Assembly: GCA_002494645.1 (NCBI GenBank)
Contig: DACE01000010.1
Location: 18,441-82,440 of the forward strand
Direction of reading: 5' to 3'
Length of the DNA stretch: 64,000 nt
Source: Euryarchaeota archaeon UBA256
GTDB lineage: Archaea; Thermoplasmatota; Poseidoniia; Poseidoniales; Poseidoniaceae
The notes under the pieces were generated by a model that was not told where the DNA came from, made no database searches, and saw only the letters and a list, made by a program, of their open reading frames with translations. Position numbers and translations under genes: made by a program. Shown piece after piece: positions 1 to 8,463 of the stretch; the first letter of the stretch is position 1, and every line of letters starts with the position of its first letter.

Positions 1-1146
1 GCTCTTCTTCGGACCGGGAGGACCTGAACGTGATGGAGAAGGAGCCTCTTCTTCCTCTTCATCTTCAAACATAGCACCACAATGCGGGCAGGTAGAATCG
101 CTTTCCTTCACCAAGCCCTCACATATTTCACATGCAAACATGTCTTCTTCGGGCTCTTCTTCTCCGAGTTTCTCGGTCTTTCCATCCTTTGAGCGGAACA
201 TGGTCACCGCACATGAGAGGTCATAGCCCTTGAGAGCCATTTCAGTTTGAATAGCATTTTCGAAGGCTTGCGTAAGATCCTCTGGGGTGTCCAAGACTCG
301 TCCGTCATCAACATAGGTCACGTTGACTTGGAAGGTATCACCTTCTAACTTGCATTGGGGGGCTTCGACGGCGACTCCTCGCTTTCGTGCCACACGGCGG
401 ATCGCAACTTCGGAGATTCTACGGAGCAGCGCGTCATTGGGTGCATCGGCTTTGCTGCCGCCAAGGGTCCCGGCCATGATCTCTGCAGCGGGATTTGCAG
501 CGTCACCACCAGCACGGAGGTGAGCTGGAAGTTCACCTCCGCCAAGATTAGCAAGAACGTTTGATGCTGGAGATTGATTCATCGAAAGCCACTGACTACG
601 ACGCTCGTCTTTGACCGCCCGCTCCGCCTCTGCCAGGCGATTGACCATTGCGTCTGTTGGCGAGTTAGCGGGATTGTGGGCGATTTTCGTTCCGCCGGGC
701 GAAAGTGGAGCGACATTGCTGTTTACTGGGAGGGCACCACTTGCGATGGATGGACCTCGCGGGATGGTGGGTAAATCTGAGGTGGGCGCCACGTTGGGTG
801 GTTGGGGCTGAGGTGGAAATTGGTTATTGGGGAGATATCCGCCTTGCAGGGGTTGATTGGGATAAACTCCCGGAGGGAGATTTTGTTGGTGTTGGATGCC
901 CTGTGCCATACCGTGCAGCATTTCAGGAGGAATGTTCCCCATTTGATTCATGTTTTGTTCCTGCTGTATGCGTTGGTCATTACCTGCAACAGGGTCAAAA
1001 CTCCTTTGCTGTTGAGGGAATGGAGGCAAGTTTTGAGGAGGGTTGGGTTGGAAGCCACCCGCAACTGAATTATCTTGCCGCGCACCGCATTCTGGACAGA
1101 ACATACTGTCTGCTGGAATGACTTCTGCACAAGAACCGCAATTCAT
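1..1146 (-). CDS. Double zinc-ribbon protein, partial (C-terminus beyond the window)
   Basis: Function unknown. Reading the minus strand from the ATG at 1146 gives an open frame that runs off the left edge of the window (382 codons seen). It starts with a zinc ribbon, CGSC at residues 3-6 and CPEC at 17-20, followed by a linker of about 120 residues very rich in Pro, Gln and Asn. A folded segment of about 150 residues follows, then a second ribbon (CEIC ... CPHC), a run of acidic residues and a Pro/Ser-rich stretch. A GGGAGGGGG sequence just upstream can serve as ribosome binding site. It is divergent from the prenyl synthase genes. The architecture resembles archaeal zinc-ribbon scaffold proteins, but no catalytic motif is visible. 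Confidence 0.75.
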   Translation of the reverse strand, partial: MNCGSCAEVIPADSMFCPECGARQDNSVAGGFQPNPPQNLPPFPQQQRSFDPVAGNDQRIQQEQNMNQMGNIPPEMLHGMAQGIQHQQNLPPGVYPNQPLQGGYLPNNQFPPQPQPPNVAPTSDLPTIPRGPSIASGALPVNSNVAPLSPGGTKIAHNPANSPTDAMVNRLAEAERAVKDERRSQWLSMNQSPASNVLANLGGGELPAHLRAGGDAANPAAEIMAGTLGGSKADAPNDALLRRISEVAIRRVARKRGVAVEAPQCKLEGDTFQVNVTYVDDGRVLDTPEDLTQAFENAIQTEMALKGYDLSCAVTMFRSKDGKTEKLGEEEPEEDMFACEICEGLVKESDSTCPHCGAMFEDEEEEEAPSPSRSGPPGPKKS

Positions 1147-1240
1147 GATGCCCCCTCCCTGTGTCTTACGCTTGAGTCACCCTCCCTAAAGCATTGTGTA
1201 AAAAAACCCATCAAATCTTACCACATAAGAGAAGTTATTG

Positions 1241-2326
1241 ATGAGCAAGAAACACCCGAAGCATACGTTGATGGACAGGAGCAATCTGGAGGAAATTGGA
1301 GGCTTTCGTATGCCGGTGCTCGTCAATGCTGAAATCGATGGTTTGCTGGAACGAACATCCCGTTCATTTTACCCTTCACTCAAGTATTTACCCAAGAAAA
1401 TACGAGGTCAAATTGGTTTATTGTATCTTCTGGCCAGGGTTGCAGACACCATCGCAGACTCAAAGCACGGCGAGACTCAAGTCCTACTTGACCTGCTGAA
1501 CACCTACAATGATGTGGCACAGGGTCGGTCTGAATTACTCCCGGATTTTAGCGATCTTGCCGAAATTCAAACCAACCCCAACGAGGCTGAATTACTCAGA
1601 AATGTACAACCCGTTGTTGATGGACTTCAAGATTACGACGACGGGGATCAGCAGCGGATTCTTGAGTGCCTCGACATCATCATCGGTGGTCAAGTCCTCG
1701 ACCTTCAACGATTTGGAACTGCGAGAGAAGGAGGAGATATCTCTTCATTGTCGAACGACGAGGAGCTGGACGATTATGCCTTCAGAGTAGCAGGTTGTGT
1801 GGGCGTTTTTTGGACAAAAATGTCACTCGCACACATGATGACCTTGCCTCCTGAAAAGGAAAAGGTGTTCATGGAAAAGGGAATACGATACGGCAAAGCC
1901 CTTCAGATGATCAACATCCTAAGGGATATTCCTGAAGACTTGAGGTTTGGCCGTTGCTACATACCTTCAGAGGCGTTAGAACAACACAAACTTACCCCTG
2001 AAAGCCTTCTTGATGAGGGCAATCTTGACGCTTTTCGCCCCCTATATGATTCCTATCTCGACCTCACCAATGAACACCTCGAGGATGCCACAGATTACAT
2101 ACGGATGATTCCAGAGGGGCAGTTTCGCCTCAAGGCTTCCTGCATGCTTCCTGTCCTTATTGGCCAGCGGACCGTGACCCTCCTTCGAACAGGAAATATA
2201 CTGAACTCAGAAGAACGTATCAAAGTGACCCGAGATGAAATGAAATCCTATGCAAGGAAATTGCTGCGGGCCTTAGTAATCCCTGGTGGCGTTCGACGAT
2301 TGCTTGAGAAGAATAAAGACCAATGA
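1241..2326 (+). CDS. Squalene/phytoene synthase family protein (head-to-head prenyl synthase)
   Basis: Predicted to condense two prenyl diphosphates (FPP to squalene or GGPP to phytoene) in the cytosol or at the membrane. The first Asp-rich motif is DTIAD within ARVADTIADS, near residue 67. The second is NILRDIPEDLRFGR, near residue 225, followed by the CYIP segment typical of squalene synthases. No C-terminal membrane anchor is seen. Start choice: ATG 1241 is the longest; ATG 1310 is preceded by GGAGG at 1298-1302 (7 bases spacing) and leaves 17 residues before the conserved SRSF segment, so it may be the true start. The second family member begins about 120 bases downstream. Squalene versus phytoene cannot be decided from sequence alone; the motif wording leans to squalene synthase. 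Confidence 0.88.
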   Translation: MSKKHPKHTLMDRSNLEEIGGFRMPVLVNAEIDGLLERTSRSFYPSLKYLPKKIRGQIGLLYLLARVADTIADSKHGETQVLLDLLNTYNDVAQGRSELLPDFSDLAEIQTNPNEAELLRNVQPVVDGLQDYDDGDQQRILECLDIIIGGQVLDLQRFGTAREGGDISSLSNDEELDDYAFRVAGCVGVFWTKMSLAHMMTLPPEKEKVFMEKGIRYGKALQMINILRDIPEDLRFGRCYIPSEALEQHKLTPESLLDEGNLDAFRPLYDSYLDLTNEHLEDATDYIRMIPEGQFRLKASCMLPVLIGQRTVTLLRTGNILNSEERIKVTRDEMKSYARKLLRALVIPGGVRRLLEKNKDQ

Positions 2327-2449
2327 GTAATTCTATAGAAAGAGAGTGTTTGAGTAAATAGTTGCTTACATCTGAAAAAGAAATCGCTCCTGTCTGCACT
2401 TGCGAAGGGAGGTCTCATAAACAAGGGGCACAAGGGATTGTCGGATAGG

Positions 2450-3748
2450 ATGCTGGAACGCCGCAAACCACTCGACCTTCTGTTCCCTCTCAAGGGGAAC
2501 GCCTCGTCCCGTTCTGGCGAAGAAGATGTTCGGCCTCCAACAACCCTCGAGCGCTTACGAGCGGGTGTGACGCTCGCAAGGGACGCCGTGAAGGCAGTCA
2601 GCGTCACAGCCATGGAGGCACTACGTGAGGGTGCCTCATTCATCGGGATCGTTGGTGAAACGAATGAATTGGTTGACCCCTTTGAATACCTTGATGCCCC
2701 CATATGGTCCGAACACCCTCCGGCGGAATTGTACAAGTTAGCATACCGTTACTGCGAGGAATTGACCCGCAGAGAAGCAGGAAATTTTTATCACTCGTTC
2801 AAGTATTTACCAGATGAGCAGCGTCTTGCAATGTGTGCCATCTATGCATTCTGCCGTCGTGCAGACGACATTGCTGATGGTGACTGGGCGGACCGATTCC
2901 CTGGAAGCAAAGGTGAGATGGACCCTGAAGCGGTCACCTACCGAAACAAATTGGAATCGCTTCAAAACACAGGAACGATTCTTGATGAGGACGCCTACCA
3001 CAATAAAATCACACAACTCTTCTTCTTCCGAAAGAAACTCTCAACCTGTTACAGCGATGTCTACTCAACAGACCCTGTCTTCTTGGCACTCAAGGATACT
3101 GTTGACCGATACGGAATCCCACGTGATGTCTTTGATGATTTGATTTCGGGAATGGAAGACGACCTTTACAACAACCGATACCGAAGTTTTGACGAGCTCT
3201 ACGTGTATTGTTACAGAGTTGCTTCTGTGGTTGGCTTGATGTGCATTGAAGTCTATGGATACGACGACCCAAGGGCCAAGAAATTTGCTGAATCTTGGGG
3301 CATCTTCATGCAATTGACCAATGTCTTGAGAGATGTTGGCGAAGACATCCAACGTGACCGAGTCTATCTCCCGCTGGACGAACTTGAACGCAATGGAATG
3401 GAAGAAGAAGAACTCAATGGACGCATCGTCCTCAACAAACATTGGGAGCCATACGTCCGCCAATATGCTGCACGTGCTCGCACCTACCTTGAGGAAGCAC
3501 GGGCCCTTTTGCCGCTCTTACCTCGTCGCACACGCTATTCCCCCGCCGCAATGATTGCATTTTACGACAAAATACTACGCCAAATCGAAAAACAGCAGGG
3601 TGATGTCTTCACCCGTCGCGTGAAACTGAACAAGTTACAAAAGATCTCTTTGGCGGCAGCAGTGTATTTGCGTCATCGATTCCTTCCCGCATTCCTCGAC
3701 CCTGTATGGGGCGCATTAGCCAAAGTTGGTATTCTTCCCGCTGTGTGA
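2450..3748 (+). CDS. crtB: Phytoene/squalene synthase family protein
   Basis: Second trans-isoprenyl head-to-head synthase, probably phytoene synthase. The first Asp-rich motif sits in AFCRRADDIADGD, and the second in NVLRDVGEDIQRDRVYLP; this wording is typical of bacterial and archaeal CrtB. Compared with ordinary CrtB (about 300 residues) it has an N-terminal extension of roughly 95 residues with no recognisable motif. ATG 2450 is used; an in-frame TTG at 2438 is possible, and a strong GGGAGG at 2407-2412 lies too far upstream for either. Adjacent to a related but clearly different enzyme upstream, so the pair could act in two branches (squalene and carotenoid) or as an HpnC/HpnD-like pair. 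No desaturase is present in this window. Confidence 0.87.
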   Translation: MLERRKPLDLLFPLKGNASSRSGEEDVRPPTTLERLRAGVTLARDAVKAVSVTAMEALREGASFIGIVGETNELVDPFEYLDAPIWSEHPPAELYKLAYRYCEELTRREAGNFYHSFKYLPDEQRLAMCAIYAFCRRADDIADGDWADRFPGSKGEMDPEAVTYRNKLESLQNTGTILDEDAYHNKITQLFFFRKKLSTCYSDVYSTDPVFLALKDTVDRYGIPRDVFDDLISGMEDDLYNNRYRSFDELYVYCYRVASVVGLMCIEVYGYDDPRAKKFAESWGIFMQLTNVLRDVGEDIQRDRVYLPLDELERNGMEEEELNGRIVLNKHWEPYVRQYAARARTYLEEARALLPLLPRRTRYSPAAMIAFYDKILRQIEKQQGDVFTRRVKLNKLQKISLAAAVYLRHRFLPAFLDPVWGALAKVGILPAV

Positions 3749-3767
3749 AGAACAGCGTTTACAAGAA

Positions 3768-3776
3768 CTTATATCC
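3768..3776 (+). promoter_or_regulatory. TATA box of the NTF2-like gene
   Basis: CTTATATCC lies about 25 bases upstream of the ATG at 3797. That is the distance expected between an archaeal TATA element and the transcription start, so the message would be leaderless or nearly so. A GTAGGGG just before the ATG could still act as a weak Shine-Dalgarno sequence. Confidence 0.5.
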
Positions 3777-3796
3777 CCTATTTGCGTAGGGGAATT

Positions 3797-4144
3797 ATGT
3801 CCATTATTGATGCATACAACGAGGCTTGGCTGAGTGGGAATGTTGAGGCTCTTGCTGAGATTATCCACGATGATTTTGAATTCAACCCACATGTAGGTGG
3901 CGTTGTAATGGGGAAGTCAGATATTCTTGCCTTCGCTGGAATGGGGGCCGTAACCTCAGAAAATGAACGTACACTCTTTGAAAATAGTGATGTTGGCGTT
4001 ACCCATTCAATCGCTCACTTTGCTAACGGTTCAACCTCTGAAGCAGTTCTTGCCTTCCTTCGGTTCAAAGACGGAAAAATCATTTCTATGGAAACTGGAG
4101 CAACCCCTCTTTCCGACGATTACAAACTCGTCGGTTCAGAGTGA
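3797..4144 (+). CDS. NTF2-like / SnoaL-like protein
   Basis: A 115-residue protein of the ketosteroid-isomerase/NTF2 fold. It opens with a helix (IDAYNEAWLSGNVEALAEI) and the segment IIHDDFEFNPHVGG, continues through a central helix, and ends in beta strands including FLRFKDGKIISMETG. This is the usual pattern of SnoaL-like domains. Such domains bind small hydrophobic ligands or act as isomerases or cyclases, but no specific catalytic dyad can be assigned here. The ATG at 3797 is preferred over the TTG at 3782 because of the TATA position. It lies 48 bases after the phytoene synthase and appears to have its own promoter. A link to isoprenoid metabolism is only positional. Confidence 0.7.
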   Translation: MSIIDAYNEAWLSGNVEALAEIIHDDFEFNPHVGGVVMGKSDILAFAGMGAVTSENERTLFENSDVGVTHSIAHFANGSTSEAVLAFLRFKDGKIISMETGATPLSDDYKLVGSE

Positions 4145-4249
4145 ATGTGGTAGAGAAGACTCACATTGAAGCTGGCAACTCAGCGCCATCAATCTACGAA
4201 GTATCGACGAAAGGATCACCTTTGCCAAAGGGTAGGTGGGAAATCAGCA

Positions 4250-5425
4250 TCATGCGTTTCGCGTAAATGCTTGGATTCCCGTGATGTAACGTCCAAGAAT
4301 CAGATTGTGAATGTCGTGAGTTCCTTCATAGGTCTTCACTGATTCAAGATTTGCCATGTGACGCATTACGGGGTATTCGTCGAGAATACCGTTAGCTCCG
4401 TGTATGTCACGGGAGACTCTTGCGATTTCAAGAGCGATGTCCACGTTGTTCATCTTGGCGAGTGAAATTTGTTCTGGGAACCAAGTTCCATCATCTTTCT
4501 TTTTGCCGAGATGATAGGCGAGGAGTTGTCCCTTGGTGATTTCACGCAGCATCCAAGCAAGTTTGTTCTGAATCAACTGATAGGAGGCAATAGGATGGTC
4601 GAATTGAATCCGGGAGAGAGAGTAGGTCTTGGCGCTGTGGAAGCAGGCCATAGCGGAACCAAGTACTCCCCATGAAATGCCGTATCGAGCATTGTTCAAG
4701 CATGAGAACGGTCCACGGAGGCCTTTGACTCCTGGAAGCATTCGGTCTTTTGGAATCTTGCAGTCTTGGAAGACGAGTTCACTCGTAACACTGGCTTTGA
4801 GGGAATGTTTCCCTTTCATCTCTGGCGCAGAAAAGCCTTCGTCATCTTTTTCGACAATAAAGCCGCGAATGACTCCGTCTAATTTTGCCCACACGACCGC
4901 CACTTGTGCAATCGTTCCGTTGGTGATCCACATCTTCGCGCCGTTGAGCAGGTAGTGGTCGCCTTTATCTTCAGCCTTCGTGACCATGTCACCTGGGTTG
5001 GAGCCGTAATCAGGTTCAGTCAAGCCGAAGCACCCGACCCATTCCCCAGAAGCCATTTTTGGAAGATACTTTTCTTTTTGCTCTTCAGTTCCGAAGTCCC
5101 AGATGGGGTACATGGCCAATGAACCTTGAACCGAAGCAAAGGAGCGTAATCCACTGTCACCACGTTCTAATTCTTGGCAGATTAAACCGTAGGCGACATA
5201 AGACAATCCCGGGCATCCGTAGCCTTTGAGCGGAGCCCCGAGGACCCCCATTTCACCCAAAGCAACACGCCATTCATCGTAGAACACTCCGTCTTCACAG
5301 GCTTTCTCGATTTTAGGGATGACGGCTTCATCAACCCATTCCCGTACCATGTCGCGAACCATGATTTCTTCTTCTGTCAAAAGACTTTCAATATCGTAGA
5401 AATCGAGACCTTCAAACGGTTCCAT
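4250..5425 (-). CDS. gcdH: Glutaryl-CoA dehydrogenase (acyl-CoA dehydrogenase family)
   Basis: FAD enzyme that oxidises and decarboxylates glutaryl-CoA to crotonyl-CoA in lysine/tryptophan breakdown, passing electrons to ETF. The 391-residue protein follows the animal and bacterial GCDH pattern throughout: GYGCPGLSYVAYGLICQELE, the substrate-arginine region SGLRS, the FAD segment GCFGLTEPDYGSNPGDM, the WITNG loop, the FSCLNNARYGI stretch, and the C-terminal signature TYEGTHDIHN with the catalytic Glu at about residue 367. ILGRYITGIQAF at the end is specific to the glutaryl branch. The ETF subunits are encoded 4 kb away and are the likely acceptors. Start ATG 5425. Bacterial-like in character, so possibly acquired by transfer. 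Confidence 0.92.
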   Translation of the reverse strand: MEPFEGLDFYDIESLLTEEEIMVRDMVREWVDEAVIPKIEKACEDGVFYDEWRVALGEMGVLGAPLKGYGCPGLSYVAYGLICQELERGDSGLRSFASVQGSLAMYPIWDFGTEEQKEKYLPKMASGEWVGCFGLTEPDYGSNPGDMVTKAEDKGDHYLLNGAKMWITNGTIAQVAVVWAKLDGVIRGFIVEKDDEGFSAPEMKGKHSLKASVTSELVFQDCKIPKDRMLPGVKGLRGPFSCLNNARYGISWGVLGSAMACFHSAKTYSLSRIQFDHPIASYQLIQNKLAWMLREITKGQLLAYHLGKKKDDGTWFPEQISLAKMNNVDIALEIARVSRDIHGANGILDEYPVMRHMANLESVKTYEGTHDIHNLILGRYITGIQAFTRNA

Positions 5426-5497
5426 AGGCTTCCCTCATGGGTATGGCTCCGCCCGTGCTTCATCAACATAACCCCTGAGCCACAGGAAATAAGGTGC

Positions 5498-6697
5498 TCA
5501 TTTGCTCTTGAATCGCCATTGGTTGTATTTCTTTTGCAACCAAGGACTGTTCATGTAAATCAAGCCCAAAACTACACCGGGAACTGAAATTGCCACCGCT
5601 CCGAGAACCAAGACGGTCATGATGCCTCCGTCAACGCCTTCAACGACAGGGGAAAAGGCAACGACATTACCAAATGCAGTGATCATATATCCGTTGTTGG
5701 TGCTCGTTTCCCAAACCATAGCGAGGGGGCGCCCAGCAATGATTTCGTCCCACAATGCAGCGTCTTCTGCCATGAGAACCGTGTAGACGTCATTACCCAT
5801 GGGATTGTGGCGAAGGATGCTCAGGGGAGCCATCTTCACGAGAGTTGTTCCGTCATGACCTCCATCAACACCGATTTGTTCTCCAGACGGCAACTTGGGC
5901 AATAATGGATCTCGTGTGACTTCGGATTGGCTTGCGTCAATGGTATTGATGCGAATCGCTTGAATTCTCAAGCCGCTGGCAAAGGCGGCACATTCGTTAA
6001 GAGTGGGGTCTGCACAATCCACACCCACCCATGTTTGAGCAGATGTTTGTGCAATCCATGTCACGTCGTGGCCTTTGTCGATAACTGCAATACCTTCATC
6101 CATGGTTGTGATGAAGCAAACGTTGTAATTGCGATGGCAATCAATGTCTGTTATTTCACTAAGACCGTTGTTTTCAAGTGCTTCAAATCCAGTATGCTCA
6201 GCGAATTTCCACAACGAACCATCGTCAGCCCCCACATAAGCAAAATCACCGGCAGGACGCCAAGATACGGCGGTGAGGCCTTTACCAAATACGGCAAAGG
6301 AACCGTTGACGTTGGTGATGCCATGGTCGTAGGAATCGTAGCGCATGGCAAGACCATCATCACCGACGAGGAGGGCGGTATTGCCTCGTGGATGCCAGTC
6401 CACGTGATGGATGGTTGATGACCGCCCCGTTAGCAATTCAACATCCATCGCACGATTATCAGCCTCATCTGCTGAAAGCAGCCGAGCATAGCCGTCCGCA
6501 CCTGCGATGAGAACATCCATCCCATCAGGAGAAACTGCACCTGTCTTGATACCTAAATCTTGGTCTGCCAGAACGCCCGCATCTCGTAACTCAATCCTCG
6601 TAATCAAGTCAGCAGAAACGCTAGGAATGAGCATCAAGGAGACGCAAACCATGGCGATGAGGACGCTTCGCATTGATTCTGCCACCCAACTCTGCAT
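5498..6697 (-). CDS. Secreted/membrane-anchored beta-propeller protein
   Basis: A 399-residue protein that is probably displayed outside the membrane. The N-terminus carries a signal peptide (hydrophobic VLIAMVCVSLMLIPSVSA after MQSWVAESMRS). The body has repeated blade-like strands such as GADGYARLLS, HHVDWHPRGNTALLVGDDG and VSWRPAGDFAYVGADDG, a WD40-like propeller of about seven blades. One membrane helix follows near residue 370 (VLVLGAVAISVPGVVLGLIY), with a short basic tail inside. A purine-rich GAGGGGAGGGG precedes the ATG. It is divergent from the gene at 6736. The propeller at 25682-26977 has a comparable layout. The function is unknown; a binding or envelope-scaffold role is an inference from fold. 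Confidence 0.75.
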   Translation of the reverse strand: MQSWVAESMRSVLIAMVCVSLMLIPSVSADLITRIELRDAGVLADQDLGIKTGAVSPDGMDVLIAGADGYARLLSADEADNRAMDVELLTGRSSTIHHVDWHPRGNTALLVGDDGLAMRYDSYDHGITNVNGSFAVFGKGLTAVSWRPAGDFAYVGADDGSLWKFAEHTGFEALENNGLSEITDIDCHRNYNVCFITTMDEGIAVIDKGHDVTWIAQTSAQTWVGVDCADPTLNECAAFASGLRIQAIRINTIDASQSEVTRDPLLPKLPSGEQIGVDGGHDGTTLVKMAPLSILRHNPMGNDVYTVLMAEDAALWDEIIAGRPLAMVWETSTNNGYMITAFGNVVAFSPVVEGVDGGIMTVLVLGAVAISVPGVVLGLIYMNSPWLQKKYNQWRFKSK

Positions 6698-6735
6698 GAA
6701 AACCCCTCCCCTCGTAACCTCTCGCTTTGATTGCG

Positions 6736-7302
6736 ATGAACGGTGAGCCTTATGTGGCGAAGTCGGCTGCCCTTAACATGGAGCGATTTGCTGTAAAACG
6801 AGGCCTTGTGAAATCCACTGGTGGAAACGCTGGACTGGCCAAATTAGCGACCAACTATTTTGAAAACATTAATGTCGATGCTGAAGGGGTTTTTACCGGT
6901 TCATATGGACTCTTAGTTCAAGTTCAAGGTTCTTATGACAGCGCTGGAAAACTCGCCGTGGAAGTTGAGCAGATGAAAGGTGAAGCCCTCGGAGCGTTTC
7001 TAGACAGTGAAGGTGGACGTGAGAAAGCAATGGAGTCACGACGTCGTTGGTCTTCCTTCTTGGATGATGCAACGGGTTATAATGCCAAACAGCGCGGTGA
7101 CAAAGCAAAAGAGGAAGCAAAGAAATTCTCCAAGGCAAAATCTGCCATCAAGATGGCTCACAAATCAATGCAACTGATTTCAGGAATTGATGAAAGCGTC
7201 ATTGCGAAAGCAAACGAACTCATCCAAGCCCTTGAGGAAAAAATCGAAGCCGGTGAGCCACCTTCTGAAACGCAGGTGAAAAAGCTCAACGATTTATTCT
7301 GA
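6736..7302 (+). CDS. Conserved-looking protein of unknown function next to TyrRS
   Basis: A 188-residue soluble protein with two parts. The first has the pattern RFAVKRGLVKS ... NYFENINVDAEGVFTGSYGLLVQVQG ... GKLAVEVEQ. This reminds me of the small Thermoplasmatota DUF5611 family, but I recall that from memory and have not verified it. The second part, from about residue 100, is charged and helical (KEEAKKFSKAKSAIKMAHKSM) and could form a coiled coil. ATG 6736 is used; a TTG lies nine bases upstream. It ends 9 bases before tyrS, suggesting one transcript. There is no membrane segment or catalytic motif. The function is not known to me. Confidence 0.65.
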   Translation: MNGEPYVAKSAALNMERFAVKRGLVKSTGGNAGLAKLATNYFENINVDAEGVFTGSYGLLVQVQGSYDSAGKLAVEVEQMKGEALGAFLDSEGGREKAMESRRRWSSFLDDATGYNAKQRGDKAKEEAKKFSKAKSAIKMAHKSMQLISGIDESVIAKANELIQALEEKIEAGEPPSETQVKKLNDLF

Positions 7303-7311
7303 GGAATACCT

Positions 7312-8457
7312 ATGTCATCAACACAGGACATCACTGCGTTGATGGAAGCAAACGAAAGCGTTGCGAACCTCAACAAAGGCCAAAAAAAGCGCCTTGTGGG
7401 AATGATTAGCCACGTCCAAGAGGTCGTCGGAATCGACCACCTCGTCCACTGTCTCGAACATGAGACATCGCATTCAGGTAATGATGTCATCCAGTGTTAT
7501 GTCGGTTTTGAGCCAAGTGGAAAGGCACACATCGGGTGGAAGGTTTTGTCGCTGCAATTGCGCCGAATGCTGGATTCAGGGGCAAACGTGATGATTTTTC
7601 TCGCTGATTGGCATGCATGGGTCAATGACAAATTCAACGGGAACATGGAGTCGATACAACGAACGGCGGAATACATGGAAGATACATTTCGTGCTTTACT
7701 TCACCATCCACCCGAAGGTAAAGGGGCAGGGGAGTTGCAATTCAAGTGGGCTTCTGAGTTGATGGAATCCGGAGATTATTGGGCAAGAGTACTTCGCTGT
7801 TCAAAGGGCGCTACACTCGCTATGGTCCGAAAAACCTTCACGATCATGGGCCGTGATGAAGCGTCATCAGACCATGACCTTTCCAAGTTCTACTACCCTG
7901 CCATGCAAGCCTCGGATATTTTTGAGATGGACATCGATGTAGCCTTGGGCGGTATGGACCAGCGGAAGGCCCACATGTTCATGCGAGATGTCGCCTCAAA
8001 GTATGGATGGCCTAAGGCGACTTGCCTCCACACGCCAATCATCTCTTCGCTCAAAGCATCTGGTAGTAGAATGGAATCCTTTGACCATAAAATGTCGAAA
8101 TCAGACCCTGGTGGTGCTCTACTCCTCCATGATACAGCCGAACAAATTCGCAAAAAGATGCGGAAAGCCTACATTTCCCCAGAAGACGAGCATTCTCCAG
8201 TCTATGAACTCGCGGAACATATTGTACTTGCTGAATTCGGTGAAATCCTCGTGACGCCCGACCCACGTTTCGGCGAGCCATCGGTATGGACTTCTGTTGA
8301 CGACTTCCGAACTGCAGTGATGAATGGAAGCCTCCATCCCCTTGACGCTAAATTTGGCGTTGCTGACGGATTGGCAAAGGGGTTAACCTCAGTTCACGCT
8401 CATTTTTCAGAGCATCCCGAAAAACTTGACCTCGTCACTGAATTGATGAAGTCATGA
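7312..8457 (+). CDS. tyrS: Tyrosyl-tRNA synthetase
   Basis: Class I aminoacyl-tRNA synthetase that charges tRNA-Tyr. The Rossmann start is CYVGFEPSGKAHIGW, with the HIGH motif as HIGW. LLADWHAW-like wording (IFLADWHAWVNDKF) follows. The tyrosine-binding stretch is ASDIFEMDIDVALGGMDQRKAH, which matches archaeal TyrRS, where the equivalent reads VAVGGMEQRKIH. The KMSKS loop is intact (HKMSKSDPGG). Length is 381 residues, somewhat longer than the compact archaeal enzyme (about 310) because of insertions around residues 125-150 and 240-260. TrpRS was considered, but the GGMDQRK signature speaks for tyrosine. GGAATACCT lies just upstream of the ATG. Confidence 0.93.
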   Translation: MSSTQDITALMEANESVANLNKGQKKRLVGMISHVQEVVGIDHLVHCLEHETSHSGNDVIQCYVGFEPSGKAHIGWKVLSLQLRRMLDSGANVMIFLADWHAWVNDKFNGNMESIQRTAEYMEDTFRALLHHPPEGKGAGELQFKWASELMESGDYWARVLRCSKGATLAMVRKTFTIMGRDEASSDHDLSKFYYPAMQASDIFEMDIDVALGGMDQRKAHMFMRDVASKYGWPKATCLHTPIISSLKASGSRMESFDHKMSKSDPGGALLLHDTAEQIRKKMRKAYISPEDEHSPVYELAEHIVLAEFGEILVTPDPRFGEPSVWTSVDDFRTAVMNGSLHPLDAKFGVADGLAKGLTSVHAHFSEHPEKLDLVTELMKS

Positions 8458-8463
8458 AGAGGT

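Noticed and set aside
5927..6418. A 163-residue open frame on the plus strand opposite the propeller gene
   Set aside because: It lies wholly inside a gene with clear signal peptide and repeats on the other strand, has no recognised motif and no promoter; it is an antisense shadow.
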